From: Candidatus Poribacteria bacterium
GTDB lineage: Bacteria; Poribacteria; WGA-4E; GCA-2687025
Length of the DNA: 64,000 nt
Direction of reading: 5' to 3'
Assembly (NCBI GenBank): GCA_026004875.1
Contig: BPJZ01000006.1
Coordinates: 78,140-142,139, forward strand
The notes under the pieces are model-generated. The model did no database searches. It had not been told where the DNA came from and saw only the letters and a program-made list of their open reading frames with translations. Of this stretch, positions 18,729 to 27,621 are shown piece by piece. A program made the position numbers and the translations under genes. How positions within the stretch are numbered: the first letter of the stretch is position 1; each line of letters begins with the position of its first letter.

Positions 18729-19510
18729 GGACCCTCCAGTTCCTCCGTCGGAATGAAGGCCGACGAGGGAATCGCAGCCCCGAGCGCGTCGAATTCAGGA
18801 GTTCCGCGCAGAACGGCAAACTCCGGGTCGTTCCAAGCGGTTTGACCCCAGGCGGCGTTGATCGCCACCGCTCGAAGGAGATACTCCATCGCGGTCTGAT
18901 GGTCGCCCTCCCGGACGGCGATTACGGCCAGGAGATAGGCCGGAGCCGGCCAGTCGGGCCGGAGCCGAAACGCTTCCTGGAGATGCTCCTTGGCCTCTTC
19001 GAACCGATCGTTTTCAAAGTAGACTTGGCCCAGATCAAAGCGAAGCTCCGGATAGTCGGGGCGAAGCCGAAGCGCCTCAAACCAAGCGTCGAACGCCTCG
19101 CGGGCGTACCGGTCCGGTTGGTCCGCATAGACGCAGCCGATCAAGTAATGAAGTCGAGCCTCCGTTGGACTGAGCTCCAGCGCTTGGCGGAGCCAAGAGA
19201 CTGCCGTTTCAACCTCACCCTGTTCTCTGGCCTCAAAGGCCCGTTCTAAGAGGAGCGTCTTTAAGTCCTCGCGGACCGCCGTCGCCTGGGGGTTGTGTTC
19301 CAGGGCGCGGCGGAGGAGGGCTTCTGCCTCGTCCCTTGAGCCTTCCGTCCAGCGGATCTGGGCGAGCAGCCGGGTCGGCTCCGGGGCGTTTGGGAAGCGG
19401 TCGAGCAGGGCCTCCAGGAGCCGCCTTGCCTCTTCGAGTTCCCCTTCTTCCCAGGCCGTCTCGGCCCGGGCCAGGAGCATTCGCTCTTGAAGTCGGGCGA
19501 TCCAGCTCAT
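18719..19510 (-). CDS. TPR-repeat protein
   Basis: The protein has 263 residues built from about six tetratricopeptide repeats. Examples are AETAWEEGELEEARRLLEAL, the helices around EALLRRALEHNPQA, and the repeat beginning LGQVYFENDRFEEAKEHL. No signal peptide or membrane helix is visible, so it is probably cytoplasmic. TPR proteins scaffold other proteins, and no partner can be named. Its 3' end overlaps the 3' end of the propeller gene by 10 bases on the opposite strand. It lies 10 bases downstream of the kinase gene and is probably co-transcribed with it. Confidence 0.85.
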   Translation of the reverse strand: MSWIARLQERMLLARAETAWEEGELEEARRLLEALLDRFPNAPEPTRLLAQIRWTEGSRDEAEALLRRALEHNPQATAVREDLKTLLLERAFEAREQGEVETAVSWLRQALELSPTEARLHYLIGCVYADQPDRYAREAFDAWFEALRLRPDYPELRFDLGQVYFENDRFEEAKEHLQEAFRLRPDWPAPAYLLAVIAVREGDHQTAMEYLLRAVAINAAWGQTAWNDPEFAVLRGTPEFDALGAAIPSSAFIPTEELEGPQR

Positions 19511-19520
19511 TGAGTTCCCG

Positions 19521-20999
19521 TCAGATGCCGCTTCCGAGCGCTTCGATCAGCCGTCGGTGGCGGCGGTAGAGCGGTTCGTAAACCTCCATCGCCTGGGGGT
19601 TGGGGGTGAACGTTTCGGTCGGCATCGCAATTGCCTTCCATGCCTCTTGAACGTCCGAGACGATTCCGGCGCCGACCATCGCCAAGACGGCGGCTCCCAG
19701 CGTGGTGACTTCCGGAATCCCGGCCAGCTCGACTCGCCTTCCGGTGACGTCGGCGAGAATTTGGGCGAACAGTCGGTTTTTCGCAAACCCGCCGCCGATC
19801 AGAATCGAGGAGACCTCCCCCTGCATGTATTCGAGACAATCTCGCGTCTGATACGCTAACGACTCCAGGACGGCGCGGACAGCGGTTTCTGGCGGCAGGC
19901 CGTCCTCCCATCCAACGAGGGCGCTGGGCGCTTCCGGGTTCGGCCCCGTCCCCGCGACGAAGGTTGGGTTAATGTAGACACCATGGCTCCCCGGCGGCAC
20001 CTTTGCGGCGACTTCGGTTGCTTCAGCGGCAGAGGCCTCCGGGAGGAACAGCTTGCGGACCAGGTCGAAGGCCAGGCCGCCGATCATATGGCCCTGGTTG
20101 TTATAGCCGCCCAGGACCCCTTCTGCGTGGGGGTTGAGCTGCCAGGGCATGTTCCGGCGGCGATCCTCCAAGCGGACTTGGTATTGATCGTGCGTGCGGA
20201 CCAGCAGGCTCCAAGTGCCGGTCGAGAAGAGGGGATCGCTGCGCAGATCGCGGCAGGCCCCTGCCGTCGCGACGACCGTGTCGTGCCCGCCCGCGCAGAC
20301 GGGGGTGCCCTGAGGAATCCCGGTCGCCTCGGCGGCCTGGGCGGTTACTGTACCGACCACCTCGCCCGGGGATCCGACCTCTTGCGGAAACTTGTTTGGC
20401 ACCTCGAAGGCTTCGAACAGATCGTTTGCCCACTCCTTTCGGTGGAGATCGAACAGCATCGTAGTGGTGGCCATCGTCCGCTCGGCGACTCGTTCGCCGG
20501 TCAACCGGTGAACAAAAAGCTGGGGCATCATCAGGAACGTTTCGGCCGTCTTGAGGACCTCCGGGCGGTGATCCCGAATCCATCGAAGGCTAAAGGCGGT
20601 GTTGAAGTGGAACGGTGGCGCGCCGGTCTGAAGGAAGATCAGGTCCAAGTCCAGATGTTGCTCCGCCCAGCGGACCTGCTCTCGCGTTCGGGTGCATTTC
20701 CAGGAGATCACCGGATAGACCAACCGATCGTCCGGGCTGATCGCTCCCCAGCAGACGCCGAAGGTGGTGATGTTCACGGCCCGGACGGCACAGCGGTGTT
20801 CGTCTAGGAGCTGCCGGGTGAGATCGCAAAAATTCTCCCAAAACCGATCCAGCGGCCAGATCAAGCCGTCCTCGTGTCGTTCGGCGGTCGTCGGACGCGA
20901 GGCGGTCGCAAAGACGCGTCCGTTCGTACCGACTAGCGAAACGGTTGTGTTGGTGGCTCCGCAGTCCCAGATCACCAGGGCTTCCCGTTGTGCTCGCAT
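19521..20999 (-). CDS. FGGY-family carbohydrate kinase (fuculokinase/rhamnulokinase-like)
   Basis: The protein has 492 residues, a normal length for the family. The N-terminal ATPase fold begins with VIWDCGATNTTVSLV, the phosphate-1 motif. The second half has GGHDTVVATAGA, then STGTWSLLV and the late ATP-binding motif ILIGGGFAKNRLFAQILADV. FGGY kinases phosphorylate sugars or polyols in the cytoplasm. The pattern with WDCGATNT and STGTWS is closest in my reading to L-fuculokinase or rhamnulokinase, but the substrate is not certain. A TPR gene follows it. ATG 20999 is the only good start. Confidence 0.85.
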   Translation of the reverse strand: MRAQREALVIWDCGATNTTVSLVGTNGRVFATASRPTTAERHEDGLIWPLDRFWENFCDLTRQLLDEHRCAVRAVNITTFGVCWGAISPDDRLVYPVISWKCTRTREQVRWAEQHLDLDLIFLQTGAPPFHFNTAFSLRWIRDHRPEVLKTAETFLMMPQLFVHRLTGERVAERTMATTTMLFDLHRKEWANDLFEAFEVPNKFPQEVGSPGEVVGTVTAQAAEATGIPQGTPVCAGGHDTVVATAGACRDLRSDPLFSTGTWSLLVRTHDQYQVRLEDRRRNMPWQLNPHAEGVLGGYNNQGHMIGGLAFDLVRKLFLPEASAAEATEVAAKVPPGSHGVYINPTFVAGTGPNPEAPSALVGWEDGLPPETAVRAVLESLAYQTRDCLEYMQGEVSSILIGGGFAKNRLFAQILADVTGRRVELAGIPEVTTLGAAVLAMVGAGIVSDVQEAWKAIAMPTETFTPNPQAMEVYEPLYRRHRRLIEALGSGI

Positions 21000-21144
21000 G
21001 GCCCTCTCCGTTGGGAATCCTCGGGACGCTCAACCCAGAGCGCGCGGTTTGATCGATCTCTACGGCATTTCATTGTGGGGGCTCTGAAAGCCCCTGTCAA
21101 ATGAGGGGAGGGTCTTCTCGATCGAAACGAAAAGGCTTCCGAAT

Positions 21145-21173
21145 TTGCCTCCAGGCGGACGGTACGCTACGCT
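21145..21173 (+). promoter_or_regulatory. possible sigma70-type promoter for rpmB
   Basis: TTGCCT (21145-21150) and TACGCT (21168-21173) are 17 bases apart and about 60 bases before the L28 start. Both boxes are only partial matches to consensus. They lie in the 234-base spacer between the divergent kinase and L28 genes. That spacer also holds a small GGGGCT/AGCCCC hairpin (21078-21094) and nothing else I can name. Confidence 0.25.
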
Positions 21174-21233
21174 TTCTTGGCGGTGGCCTCCGGCTAGTCC
21201 CAAGACGAACCGACTGAGAGGGGATGAGCAGCC

Positions 21234-21467
21234 ATGGCGCGACGGTGCTTTCTTTCGGGCAAAGGTCCCAAGGTCGTCAACAACGTCTCTCATGCGAACA
21301 ACCGAACGAAGCGGCGCCAGTTTCCTAACCTCCAAACGGTGCGCGTTTACGATCCGGAGACGGGCACCTATCGGCGACGGCGCGTTTCGGTACGGATGAT
21401 GCGCACGCTGGATAAAAAGGGGCTCCTGATGCGCGTTCCGGTTCAGCCGTCTGCCGAGGAGGCCTGA
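21234..21467 (+). CDS. rpmB: 50S ribosomal protein L28
   Basis: The protein has 77 residues, normal for L28. It starts MARRCFLSGKGPKVVNNVSH and continues ANNRTKRRQFPNLQTV, the conserved core of the family, which binds rRNA in the large ribosomal subunit. The C-terminus is basic with VRMMRTLDKKGLL. GAGGGG lies upstream of ATG 21234. It is a single-gene unit divergent from the FGGY kinase. Confidence 0.97.
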   Translation: MARRCFLSGKGPKVVNNVSHANNRTKRRQFPNLQTVRVYDPETGTYRRRRVSVRMMRTLDKKGLLMRVPVQPSAEEA

Positions 21468-21651
21468 ATCCTCTCCCCTTGCCATCGCCCTCTCCCGTTT
21501 GTTTCTTCGGGGGTTGTTCTGCCTTCTGGTCGGAGTCTCTCCGGTCCCTCCTTGTAACAGACTTGCCCCCTGAGCCGTTCTTTTAGGCGACTCCGATCCT
21601 GTTTTAGGCCTTCAGAGTGACTCGCTCCGGTCCCGGATGAAGGAGTTCCCG

Positions 21652-22827
21652 ATGTTCTTTCGAACGGGGGGAATCTGGTTTGCGCTGGTGCTGGTCGGTC
21701 TTGTCGCCTGGGCGGAGCCGCAAGCAGCCCTCGTGATGGAGTTTGACACCGGTCGGGTGTTGTACGCCCAGAGGGCCGATCAGGAATGGCCTCCCGCCTC
21801 GCTGGCGAAGATGATGCTGTCCTATGTTGTCTTGGACGCTGTCGCCGCCGGGAAGGTCTCTCTGGAGACTCCGATTCGGGCTTCGGCCCTTGCGGCCCGG
21901 ACCGGCGGCTCTCAGGTCTACCTCCGCGAGGGGGAGATCTTTCCGCTGGGGGAGTTGATGGCTGCTATCGAGATCGCCTCGGCGAACGACGCCAGCGTTG
22001 CGGTCGCTGAAGGGGTCTTCGGCTCGGTGGAAGCTGCCGTCCAGCAGATGAACGCAAAGGCCCAGGCGCTGGGCTTGGAGAAGACCCGATTCGTGAACGT
22101 TCACGGTCTTCCGGAATCCGATCCGAACGGAGACCGGATCACAGCTCGCGAGGCGGCCGTTCTTGCGCGCGCCTTGCTGCGAGACCATCCGGAGGTCCTC
22201 CACTGGACGGCAACGGTGCACGCCCCTTTCCGGGGTGGAAAGTTCCGCTTGTACAGCACCAACGCTCACTTCCTCAGCCGGTTCCCCGGAGCGGACGGGC
22301 TCAAAACCGGCTATCACAGTCGGGCGAGGTACAACCTGGTGGCAACGGCGGTCCGGGAGGGGATGCGGTTGATCGCCGTTGTGTTGGGGTGCAACTCCAG
22401 CCGCGACCGAACGGAAGCAGCCAGCGCGCTCTTGGAAGACGCTTTCCGTCGCTATGAACGGCGGGTGATCCTCCGGACGGGCGACTCGCTCCCCGATCTG
22501 GTCTACGTGGGCGGGAGCCGAGAGGAGTACGTCCCGCTGATCGTCAGGGAACCGCTGGTGCTAGCCCTTCCCCGAACCGCCTGGACGGCGGTCCGATTTG
22601 TCCCGCGCGGTGTGCCGCTCCTGGAAGCGCCCGTAAGCGTTGGGGACCCTGCTGGAGAGCTGGTCGCTCTCCTGGACGGTGAAGAAGTGGGTTCTGTGCC
22701 CCTGTCCGTTGGCCGTTCGGTGGACCCAGCACCGGTCTGGTGGCGGTTGCTCCACCAGGACCCACCCCCTGAGGAGCGGTTGAAGCCTCGCACCTCCCAG
22801 ACGCCGACCCGGGAGCCGGCTCAATAA
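21652..22827 (+). CDS. dacF: D-alanyl-D-alanine carboxypeptidase (PBP5/DacF type)
   Basis: The protein has 391 residues. I prefer ATG 21652 to ATG 21637 because AAGGAG lies 6 bases before it and the signal peptide then starts normally (MFFRTGGIWFALVLVGLVAWA). The serine-peptidase S11 motifs are present: SLAK (catalytic Ser about 50), SAN (about 109) and KTG (about 217). Known members trim the terminal D-Ala from peptidoglycan stem peptides in the periplasm. The C-terminal third is the usual beta-rich domain. The Pro-rich tail has no clear amphipathic anchor. The gene's 3' end overlaps the opposing pentapeptide gene by 7 bases. Confidence 0.93.
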   Translation: MFFRTGGIWFALVLVGLVAWAEPQAALVMEFDTGRVLYAQRADQEWPPASLAKMMLSYVVLDAVAAGKVSLETPIRASALAARTGGSQVYLREGEIFPLGELMAAIEIASANDASVAVAEGVFGSVEAAVQQMNAKAQALGLEKTRFVNVHGLPESDPNGDRITAREAAVLARALLRDHPEVLHWTATVHAPFRGGKFRLYSTNAHFLSRFPGADGLKTGYHSRARYNLVATAVREGMRLIAVVLGCNSSRDRTEAASALLEDAFRRYERRVILRTGDSLPDLVYVGGSREEYVPLIVREPLVLALPRTAWTAVRFVPRGVPLLEAPVSVGDPAGELVALLDGEEVGSVPLSVGRSVDPAPVWWRLLHQDPPPEERLKPRTSQTPTREPAQ

Positions 22828-23426
22828 AGCACCCCGCGCGTCAGGTTCCGGCTCCGATCCACCGTCCGGACGTAGAAGGGCATCGCCTCGTCCGTTCGCC
22901 AGTAGGCCATTCCGGCGCTCCAGGGGTCGAATTCGCGCGGGAAGCGCGTGTAGGCGTCAAAGATCGCTCCGCGCAGATCGGCGCCGTTCAGTTGTGCCCG
23001 CCGCAGGTCGGCGCCCAGTAGGAGCGCTCCGCGCAGATCGGCGCCGTTCAGTTGTGCCCGCCGCAGGTCGGCGTATCGTAGGTCGGCCTGCCGGAGGTCG
23101 GCTCCCTGGAGATCGGCGCCGCGCAAGTCGGCTCCGAAGGCCCGAACGGAACGAAGGTCGGCGCTCCGAAATCGGGCCTCTCGGGCTTCAACCCGATAAA
23201 GGCTTGCCGACCGAAGGTCGGCGGCGCTCATCCTCGAGCCGTTCAGCCGCGCGAAAGAAAGCCGTGCCTCACGTAGCCGCACTCCTTCAATCTGCTGGTT
23301 AGAAAGATCCTTGCCCCGGAGATCGACTCCAGGTCGAAGAGCCAACCCTCGCTCTGGAAGGTTCGTCGTCGCACAGCCCCACAACAGCGCCAGCGCCCCA
23401 ATCGTTGTTAGAACAATCGCTCGCAT
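22821..23426 (-). CDS. pentapeptide-repeat lipoprotein
   Basis: The protein has 201 residues from ATG 23426, which has AGGAG about 7 bases upstream; the longer frame to 23507 adds an unlikely N-terminus. A lipoprotein signal ends at LLWGC (Cys18). About residues 45-160 are A(D/N)LRG-type pentapeptide repeats, which form a right-handed square beta-helix. One 49-base stretch occurs twice exactly (22965-23013 and 23025-23073), giving two identical 16-residue blocks. Pentapeptide proteins have varied and mostly unknown roles. Lipid anchoring suggests an envelope location. Confidence 0.85.
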   Translation of the reverse strand: MRAIVLTTIGALALLWGCATTNLPERGLALRPGVDLRGKDLSNQQIEGVRLREARLSFARLNGSRMSAADLRSASLYRVEAREARFRSADLRSVRAFGADLRGADLQGADLRQADLRYADLRRAQLNGADLRGALLLGADLRRAQLNGADLRGAIFDAYTRFPREFDPWSAGMAYWRTDEAMPFYVRTVDRSRNLTRGVLY

Positions 23427-23556
23427 CCCCTGGCTCCTCTTTCCATTGCGCAGCCCGCGTTCCCAATATAAGGATACGGTAAGGCCTCCGATCAACACCA
23501 GTTGCAACCAACGGTGACACTGACTAAATTTCTTCTATTCTCGAAGGAGGACGGCT

Positions 23557-25368
23557 GTGCGCGACCCCTTGACCGAGCCGATGGTTATCCCCTCCAGCTT
23601 GGGGCCTCGTCCTACCTGGGCCGTTCGGGTGCTGTACCTGCTGGAGCAGATGGAAGAGGCAGCAATAGCCTTTGTTGCTCGGTACACACCCGTTCGGACG
23701 GCACCCTGGTCTGGCGCGAAGAGTGGCCCGGAATGGATGGTTCCGACGATGGCTATGAGAGCTTTGGCACCTTCCCGCTTTATGCGCTCCTGACGGGCAG
23801 CGAAACCGTCGAAGCCCTCGCTCGATTGGAATGGGAGGCGGTTACCTGGCAGTTCACTCAGTACGGTCAGGTCTACCGGGAATTTGACGCCTATTACGAC
23901 TGGATGCACCACGGCGAGAGCTATACCTATCTCTACTACTTAGCGCTTGTGGATCCGACGGTCTACCGCGATCGCGTTCGGGCCGAGCGCTTTGCCGCTC
24001 TGTATCTCGGCGAGGACCCCGAAGCGCCTAACTGGGACCCGGAGCTCCGAATGATCCGCTCTCCGATCAATGGGAGTCGCGGACCGCGGTTCACGATGAC
24101 AGCGGAAGACTGGGTGACTCATCGACCTGTTCTGGCCAACTACCTGCTCCCTTATGAGGATATCCCCGGCCTGGAGACGGACGATCCCTTCTCGAAGGCC
24201 GACTGGACCGACGATCGTCTTTTTGAGGCGATCCTTCAGGCGATGAATCAGCGGATGGTTCCCGGCGACGTGCCGCTGAACCTCACGGCCACCAGCCTGG
24301 TCACCCACGCTTACCTGTATACCGGTGAGGAGAAGTACCCGCCGTTGGGTTCTCGACTACGTCGAGGCTTGGATGGATCGGGCTAAGCGGAACGGCGGCA
24401 TCCTCCCCGATAACGTCGGCCCGAACGGGATCATTGGTGAACGAATGAACGGCAAATGGTGGGGCGGTTATTACGGTTGGCGCTGGCCCCACGGAGCGCG
24501 GAACATCTTGGAGGCCACCCTCATCGCCGGGCAAAATGCGCTCCTGCTGACCGGAGATCGGGGCTATCTGGACCTTCACCGCTCCCAGTGGGATCGGCTC
24601 TGCTCCTTGGGGCGGGAGGAGAACGGAAGGTGGGTTATTCCCTATCGGCATGGAGACCGGGGCTGGTTCGACTATCGGCCCCCTGATCCGTACTTCCCGA
24701 TCCACCTTTATGCGACCAGCTGGGAGCAGCAAGATTGGCAACGCCTTGAAGCGCTCGGCCACCGGGACGATTGGGTACAGCGGGCCCGGTTCGGGAAGGG
24801 CGGACAGTTTTACCCTTCCGCTTGGTTTGCGCTGGTCCACGACAGGCGCGAGGAGGCGGTCGAGCGAATGCTCGATGCGACCGAGGAGGAGGTCAACCGT
24901 CGCCTGAGCCTGATCCAGGCAGACGCAGACGAGGACCCAGAAACATGGGACGTCCATCACTGGCAGGACCGGAATCCGGTCGTCTGCGAGCCTCTGGTTC
25001 AGTTGGCGATGGGGACACCAGGGGCGATCTATCACGGCGGCCTGCTGCACGCCTCTCTGCGATTCTTCGACGAAGAACGGGGGCGAGCTGGATTGCCGGA
25101 AGGGGTGGCCGCTCGTGTCCGGGAGATCACGGCGGATCGCGTTCAGCTTGAACTGATCAACGCTGACCTGCTTCGCTCCAAGCGGATGATCCTCCAGGCT
25201 GGAACTTTTGGAGAACACCGATTTCAGACGATAGGCGACCAATCGGTCAACGCCCGGAGGCTTCGGCTGATCCTCGAGCCAGGAGCCATCGGGACGATCT
25301 CCTTGGGCATCGCCCGGTTTGTTGGCTCCCCTTCCTACGGTTACGCGTTAACTCCTCAGTCCTCGTGA
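23557..25368 (+). CDS. uncharacterised protein of about 602 residues, reading frame broken twice
   Basis: The start GTG 23557 has GAAGGAGG 6 bases upstream. The frame runs to about residue 45 (AIAFVARYT), continues in another frame (RSDGTLVWREEWPGMDGSDD) and returns to the first frame near 24340 (RRWVLDYVEAWMDRAKR). The breaks fit an extra AC in ACACAC near 23684 and an extra C in CCC near 24340. Removing three bases in total restores one continuous protein. It is rich in Trp, Tyr and Asp (DAYYDWMHHGESYTYLYYL; WWGGYYGWRWPHG), like helical toroid glycan-active enzymes, but I recognise no family. No signal peptide is seen. It may be intact in the organism or a recent pseudogene. Confidence 0.6.
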
Positions 25369-25424
25369 AGCGCGAGGAAAAGGGGCTTCTGCCGATGTAC
25401 TCCCTTTCTTCTATACCTCCGGCT

Positions 25425-25990
25425 TTCCCCCGTGGGACGGGGGGAAGAGCTAATGGCGGGTGTGCCAAGAACGGCAGCGTCGGGCTTCCCTCGTGGGACG
25501 GGGGCGGTGGGTTATGCCCCCCTTCCGGCTTCCCCCCGTGGGACGGGGGGAAGAGCTAATGGCGGGTGTGCCAAGAACGGCAGCGTCGGGCTTCCCTCGT
25601 GGGACGGGGGGGTGGGTTATACCCCCCTTCCGGCTTCCCCCCGTGGGACGGGGGCGGTGGGTTATACCCCCCTTCCGGCTTTCCCCTCGTGGGACGGGGG
25701 GAAGAGCTAATGGCGGGTGTGCCAAGAACGGCAGCGTCGGGCTTCCCTCGTGGGACGGGGGCGGTGGGTTATGCCCCCCTTCCGGCTTTCCCTCCGTGGG
25801 ACAGGGGCGGTGGATTATACCCCCCCCTTCCGGCTTCCCCCCGTGGGACGGGGGGAAGAGAAAGAGAGCTGCTCGAAGGAAACGGGGTGCACCGGCTTCC
25901 CCCCGTGGGACGGGGGGAAGAGGAAGAGAGCTGCTCGAAGGAAACTCGGTCCTGCCACCCCTTCCCCCCGTAAGCGGGGGGAAGGGGCAA
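25425..25990. repeat. array of GC-rich palindromes with three kinds of linker
   Basis: The 667-base gap from 25369 to 26035 is filled mainly by this array. Ten copies of GTGGGACGGGG (one with ACAGGGG) occur, most as hairpins such as CTTCCCCCCGT-GGG-ACGGGGGGAAG. They are joined by three recurring linkers. The first reads AAGAGCTAATGGCGGGTGTG onward (3 copies). The second is CGGTGGGTTATRCCCCCCTT (4-5 copies). The third is AGAGCTGCTCGAAGGAAAC (2 copies). The last hairpin (about 25961-25984) has a GTAAGC centre. Open frames across the array are by-products of the repeats. Interspersed intergenic GC palindromes of similar look are known in cyanobacteria and Chloroflexi. Confidence 0.85.
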
Positions 25991-26035
25991 GGGGTTGGGG
26001 GGTAAACAAAACCCCCATCACCAAGGGGCCCTAAA

Positions 26036-26860
26036 GTGGTTCGATGGCGTCTTCAACGATCCCACAGAGCCGGAAAACTAAACGGCGCAGAGGCCTCCAG
26101 CTCCAAGCGGGCCTTTTCTTCTCTTCACGTGGAGAAGACAATTCCGCTTCAAGAAGGACTAACCGCCCAGCAACTCCGTTTGGAGACAGGGGAGGACGCT
26201 CTGGAGCTCCTCTGGCAGGGGACGCTCTGGGGAAGGGACCTGAGGCGCCTCTCCGCTCGCCTCCGGGAAGAGCGGGACCAAATCGCTTCCGTTCTAGGAA
26301 GCCGGTCGAGCGCCTCTTCGCTCCTCAAGGCTGTTTTCTTCGACATTGAGACGTTGGGGTTTCGGGGTTGTCCTCTCTTTCTAATCGGCGCGATGCTTTG
26401 GCGCGAGGGGGAATTGCAGATTCACCAGTTCTTTGCCCCCACGCTTCGCGGCGAGCGGGCTGTTTTGGTAGCGTTCCTCCAGTGCCTCTCGGAGGGGGCC
26501 TGGCTCATCTCGTTTAACGGACGCGCGTTTGACGTGCCGTTTGTGGAAGATCGACTACGAGCGCACCGTCTACCCTCGCTAGGGGAACGGTTTCATCTGG
26601 ATCTGCTTCCGCTCAGCCGTCGTTGCTGGGGGAACATACTCCCCAATTGTAGACTCCAGACGTTGGAGGCTTTTCTTTGCGGCTATCGCCGCCCGGACGA
26701 TCTTCCTGGGAGCTTAGTCCCAAGTGCGTATCGCGCCTACCAGCGGGATCGCAATCCAGAGACGATCTTCCCAGTGATCCAGCACAACGTTCAGGACTTA
26801 ATCACGCTAGGGGAGTTGCTGCTGCAGCTGGTAAACCCCGCTCAGCGAACGCGGAGCTGA
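26036..26860 (+). CDS. YprB-like RNase H-fold exonuclease-domain protein
   Basis: The protein has up to 274 residues. From about residue 95 it shows a DEDD-type nuclease core. The pieces are FFDIETLGFRG (first Asp and Glu), ISFNGRAFDVPFVEDRL, HLDLLPLSRR and a final HNVQDLITLGELL. The catalytic acids are therefore present and the order fits the YprB RNase H-like family, predicted 3'-5' nucleases. The first 90 residues are poorly conserved, and the GTG start at 26036 is uncertain since it lies next to the palindrome array. The 3' end overlaps the opposing fetB-like gene by 19 bases. Confidence 0.8.
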   Translation: MVRWRLQRSHRAGKLNGAEASSSKRAFSSLHVEKTIPLQEGLTAQQLRLETGEDALELLWQGTLWGRDLRRLSARLREERDQIASVLGSRSSASSLLKAVFFDIETLGFRGCPLFLIGAMLWREGELQIHQFFAPTLRGERAVLVAFLQCLSEGAWLISFNGRAFDVPFVEDRLRAHRLPSLGERFHLDLLPLSRRCWGNILPNCRLQTLEAFLCGYRRPDDLPGSLVPSAYRAYQRDRNPETIFPVIQHNVQDLITLGELLLQLVNPAQRTRS

Positions 26861-27621
26861 TGATCGCGGGAGAAGCAGCGCCGGCGCATCCAGAGCGTGA
26901 TCGTTACACTCCCGAGCGCCGTGGAGGCGACCAGCATTAGCATCACGACGATCTGATAGCGGACGGCCAGCGAAGGATCGGAACCGGCGAGAATCTGGCC
27001 GGTCATCATTCCCGGCAAGGAGACCAACCCAACCGTCATCAACGCGTTGATGCTAGGGATCATCCCGGCACGAACGGCGTTTCGAACGATCCCTTCGGTG
27101 GCTTCGGCGCTGGTAGCGCCGAGCGCAAGCGCCATCTCGATCTCGGCGCGGCGCTGCTTAACCTCTCCGAAAAGTCGATCCAGCGCGATCGAGATCGAGT
27201 TCATCGAGTTGCCGATAATCATCCCTCCCAACGGGATAAAGTACTGCGGCAGGTACCACGGACGTGCCTGGACGATCACTCCGGTGACGAAGATCGCCAC
27301 CAGTACGTAGATCAACGTCATCGAGACGAAGGTCGGGCCGAAGATGGCAAACGGTCGCTCCTGGACCCGTCCCCGAACCGCACGGGCCGCCCAAAAGATC
27401 ATCCAAACGTAGTATCCGACGATCACGACCGGGTGCTCTAAGTCGAAGATGAATTGAAGGATGTAGCCGACGAGGAACAACTGGACAAAGGTTCGGACCG
27501 TTCCGATCCCCAGGTCTCGCTCCAGCCTAAGCCGAAGGAGGAGCGAAGCGATTCCCGCAACCAGGACAAAGCTCAGGCATAGGAGCAACTGCCCAACGCC
27601 GATTTCTAGGACGCCGTTCAT
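26842..27621 (-). CDS. fetB: FetB-type ABC transporter permease (UPF0014)
   Basis: The protein has 259 residues with about seven membrane helices. The family pattern is visible in RTFVQLFLVGYIL, FIPLGGMIIGNSMNSISIALDRL and LMTVGLVSLPGMMTGQILAG. FetB works with the ATPase FetA; in E. coli the pair exports iron and lowers oxidative stress. The ATPase gene lies directly upstream with a 4-base overlap, so the two are translated together. The transported ion here is inferred from the family. Confidence 0.92.
   Translation of the reverse strand: MNGVLEIGVGQLLLCLSFVLVAGIASLLLRLRLERDLGIGTVRTFVQLFLVGYILQFIFDLEHPVVIVGYYVWMIFWAARAVRGRVQERPFAIFGPTFVSMTLIYVLVAIFVTGVIVQARPWYLPQYFIPLGGMIIGNSMNSISIALDRLFGEVKQRRAEIEMALALGATSAEATEGIVRNAVRAGMIPSINALMTVGLVSLPGMMTGQILAGSDPSLAVRYQIVVMLMLVASTALGSVTITLWMRRRCFSRDHQLRVR

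Noticed and set aside
25425..25990. CRISPR-like array
   Set aside because: The linkers between repeats recur and are not unique, their lengths vary, and no cas gene is present.
25432..26034. Open frames of 90-180 codons across the palindrome array
   Set aside because: They arise in several frames at once from the repeated GC units and have no protein-like composition or ribosome sites.
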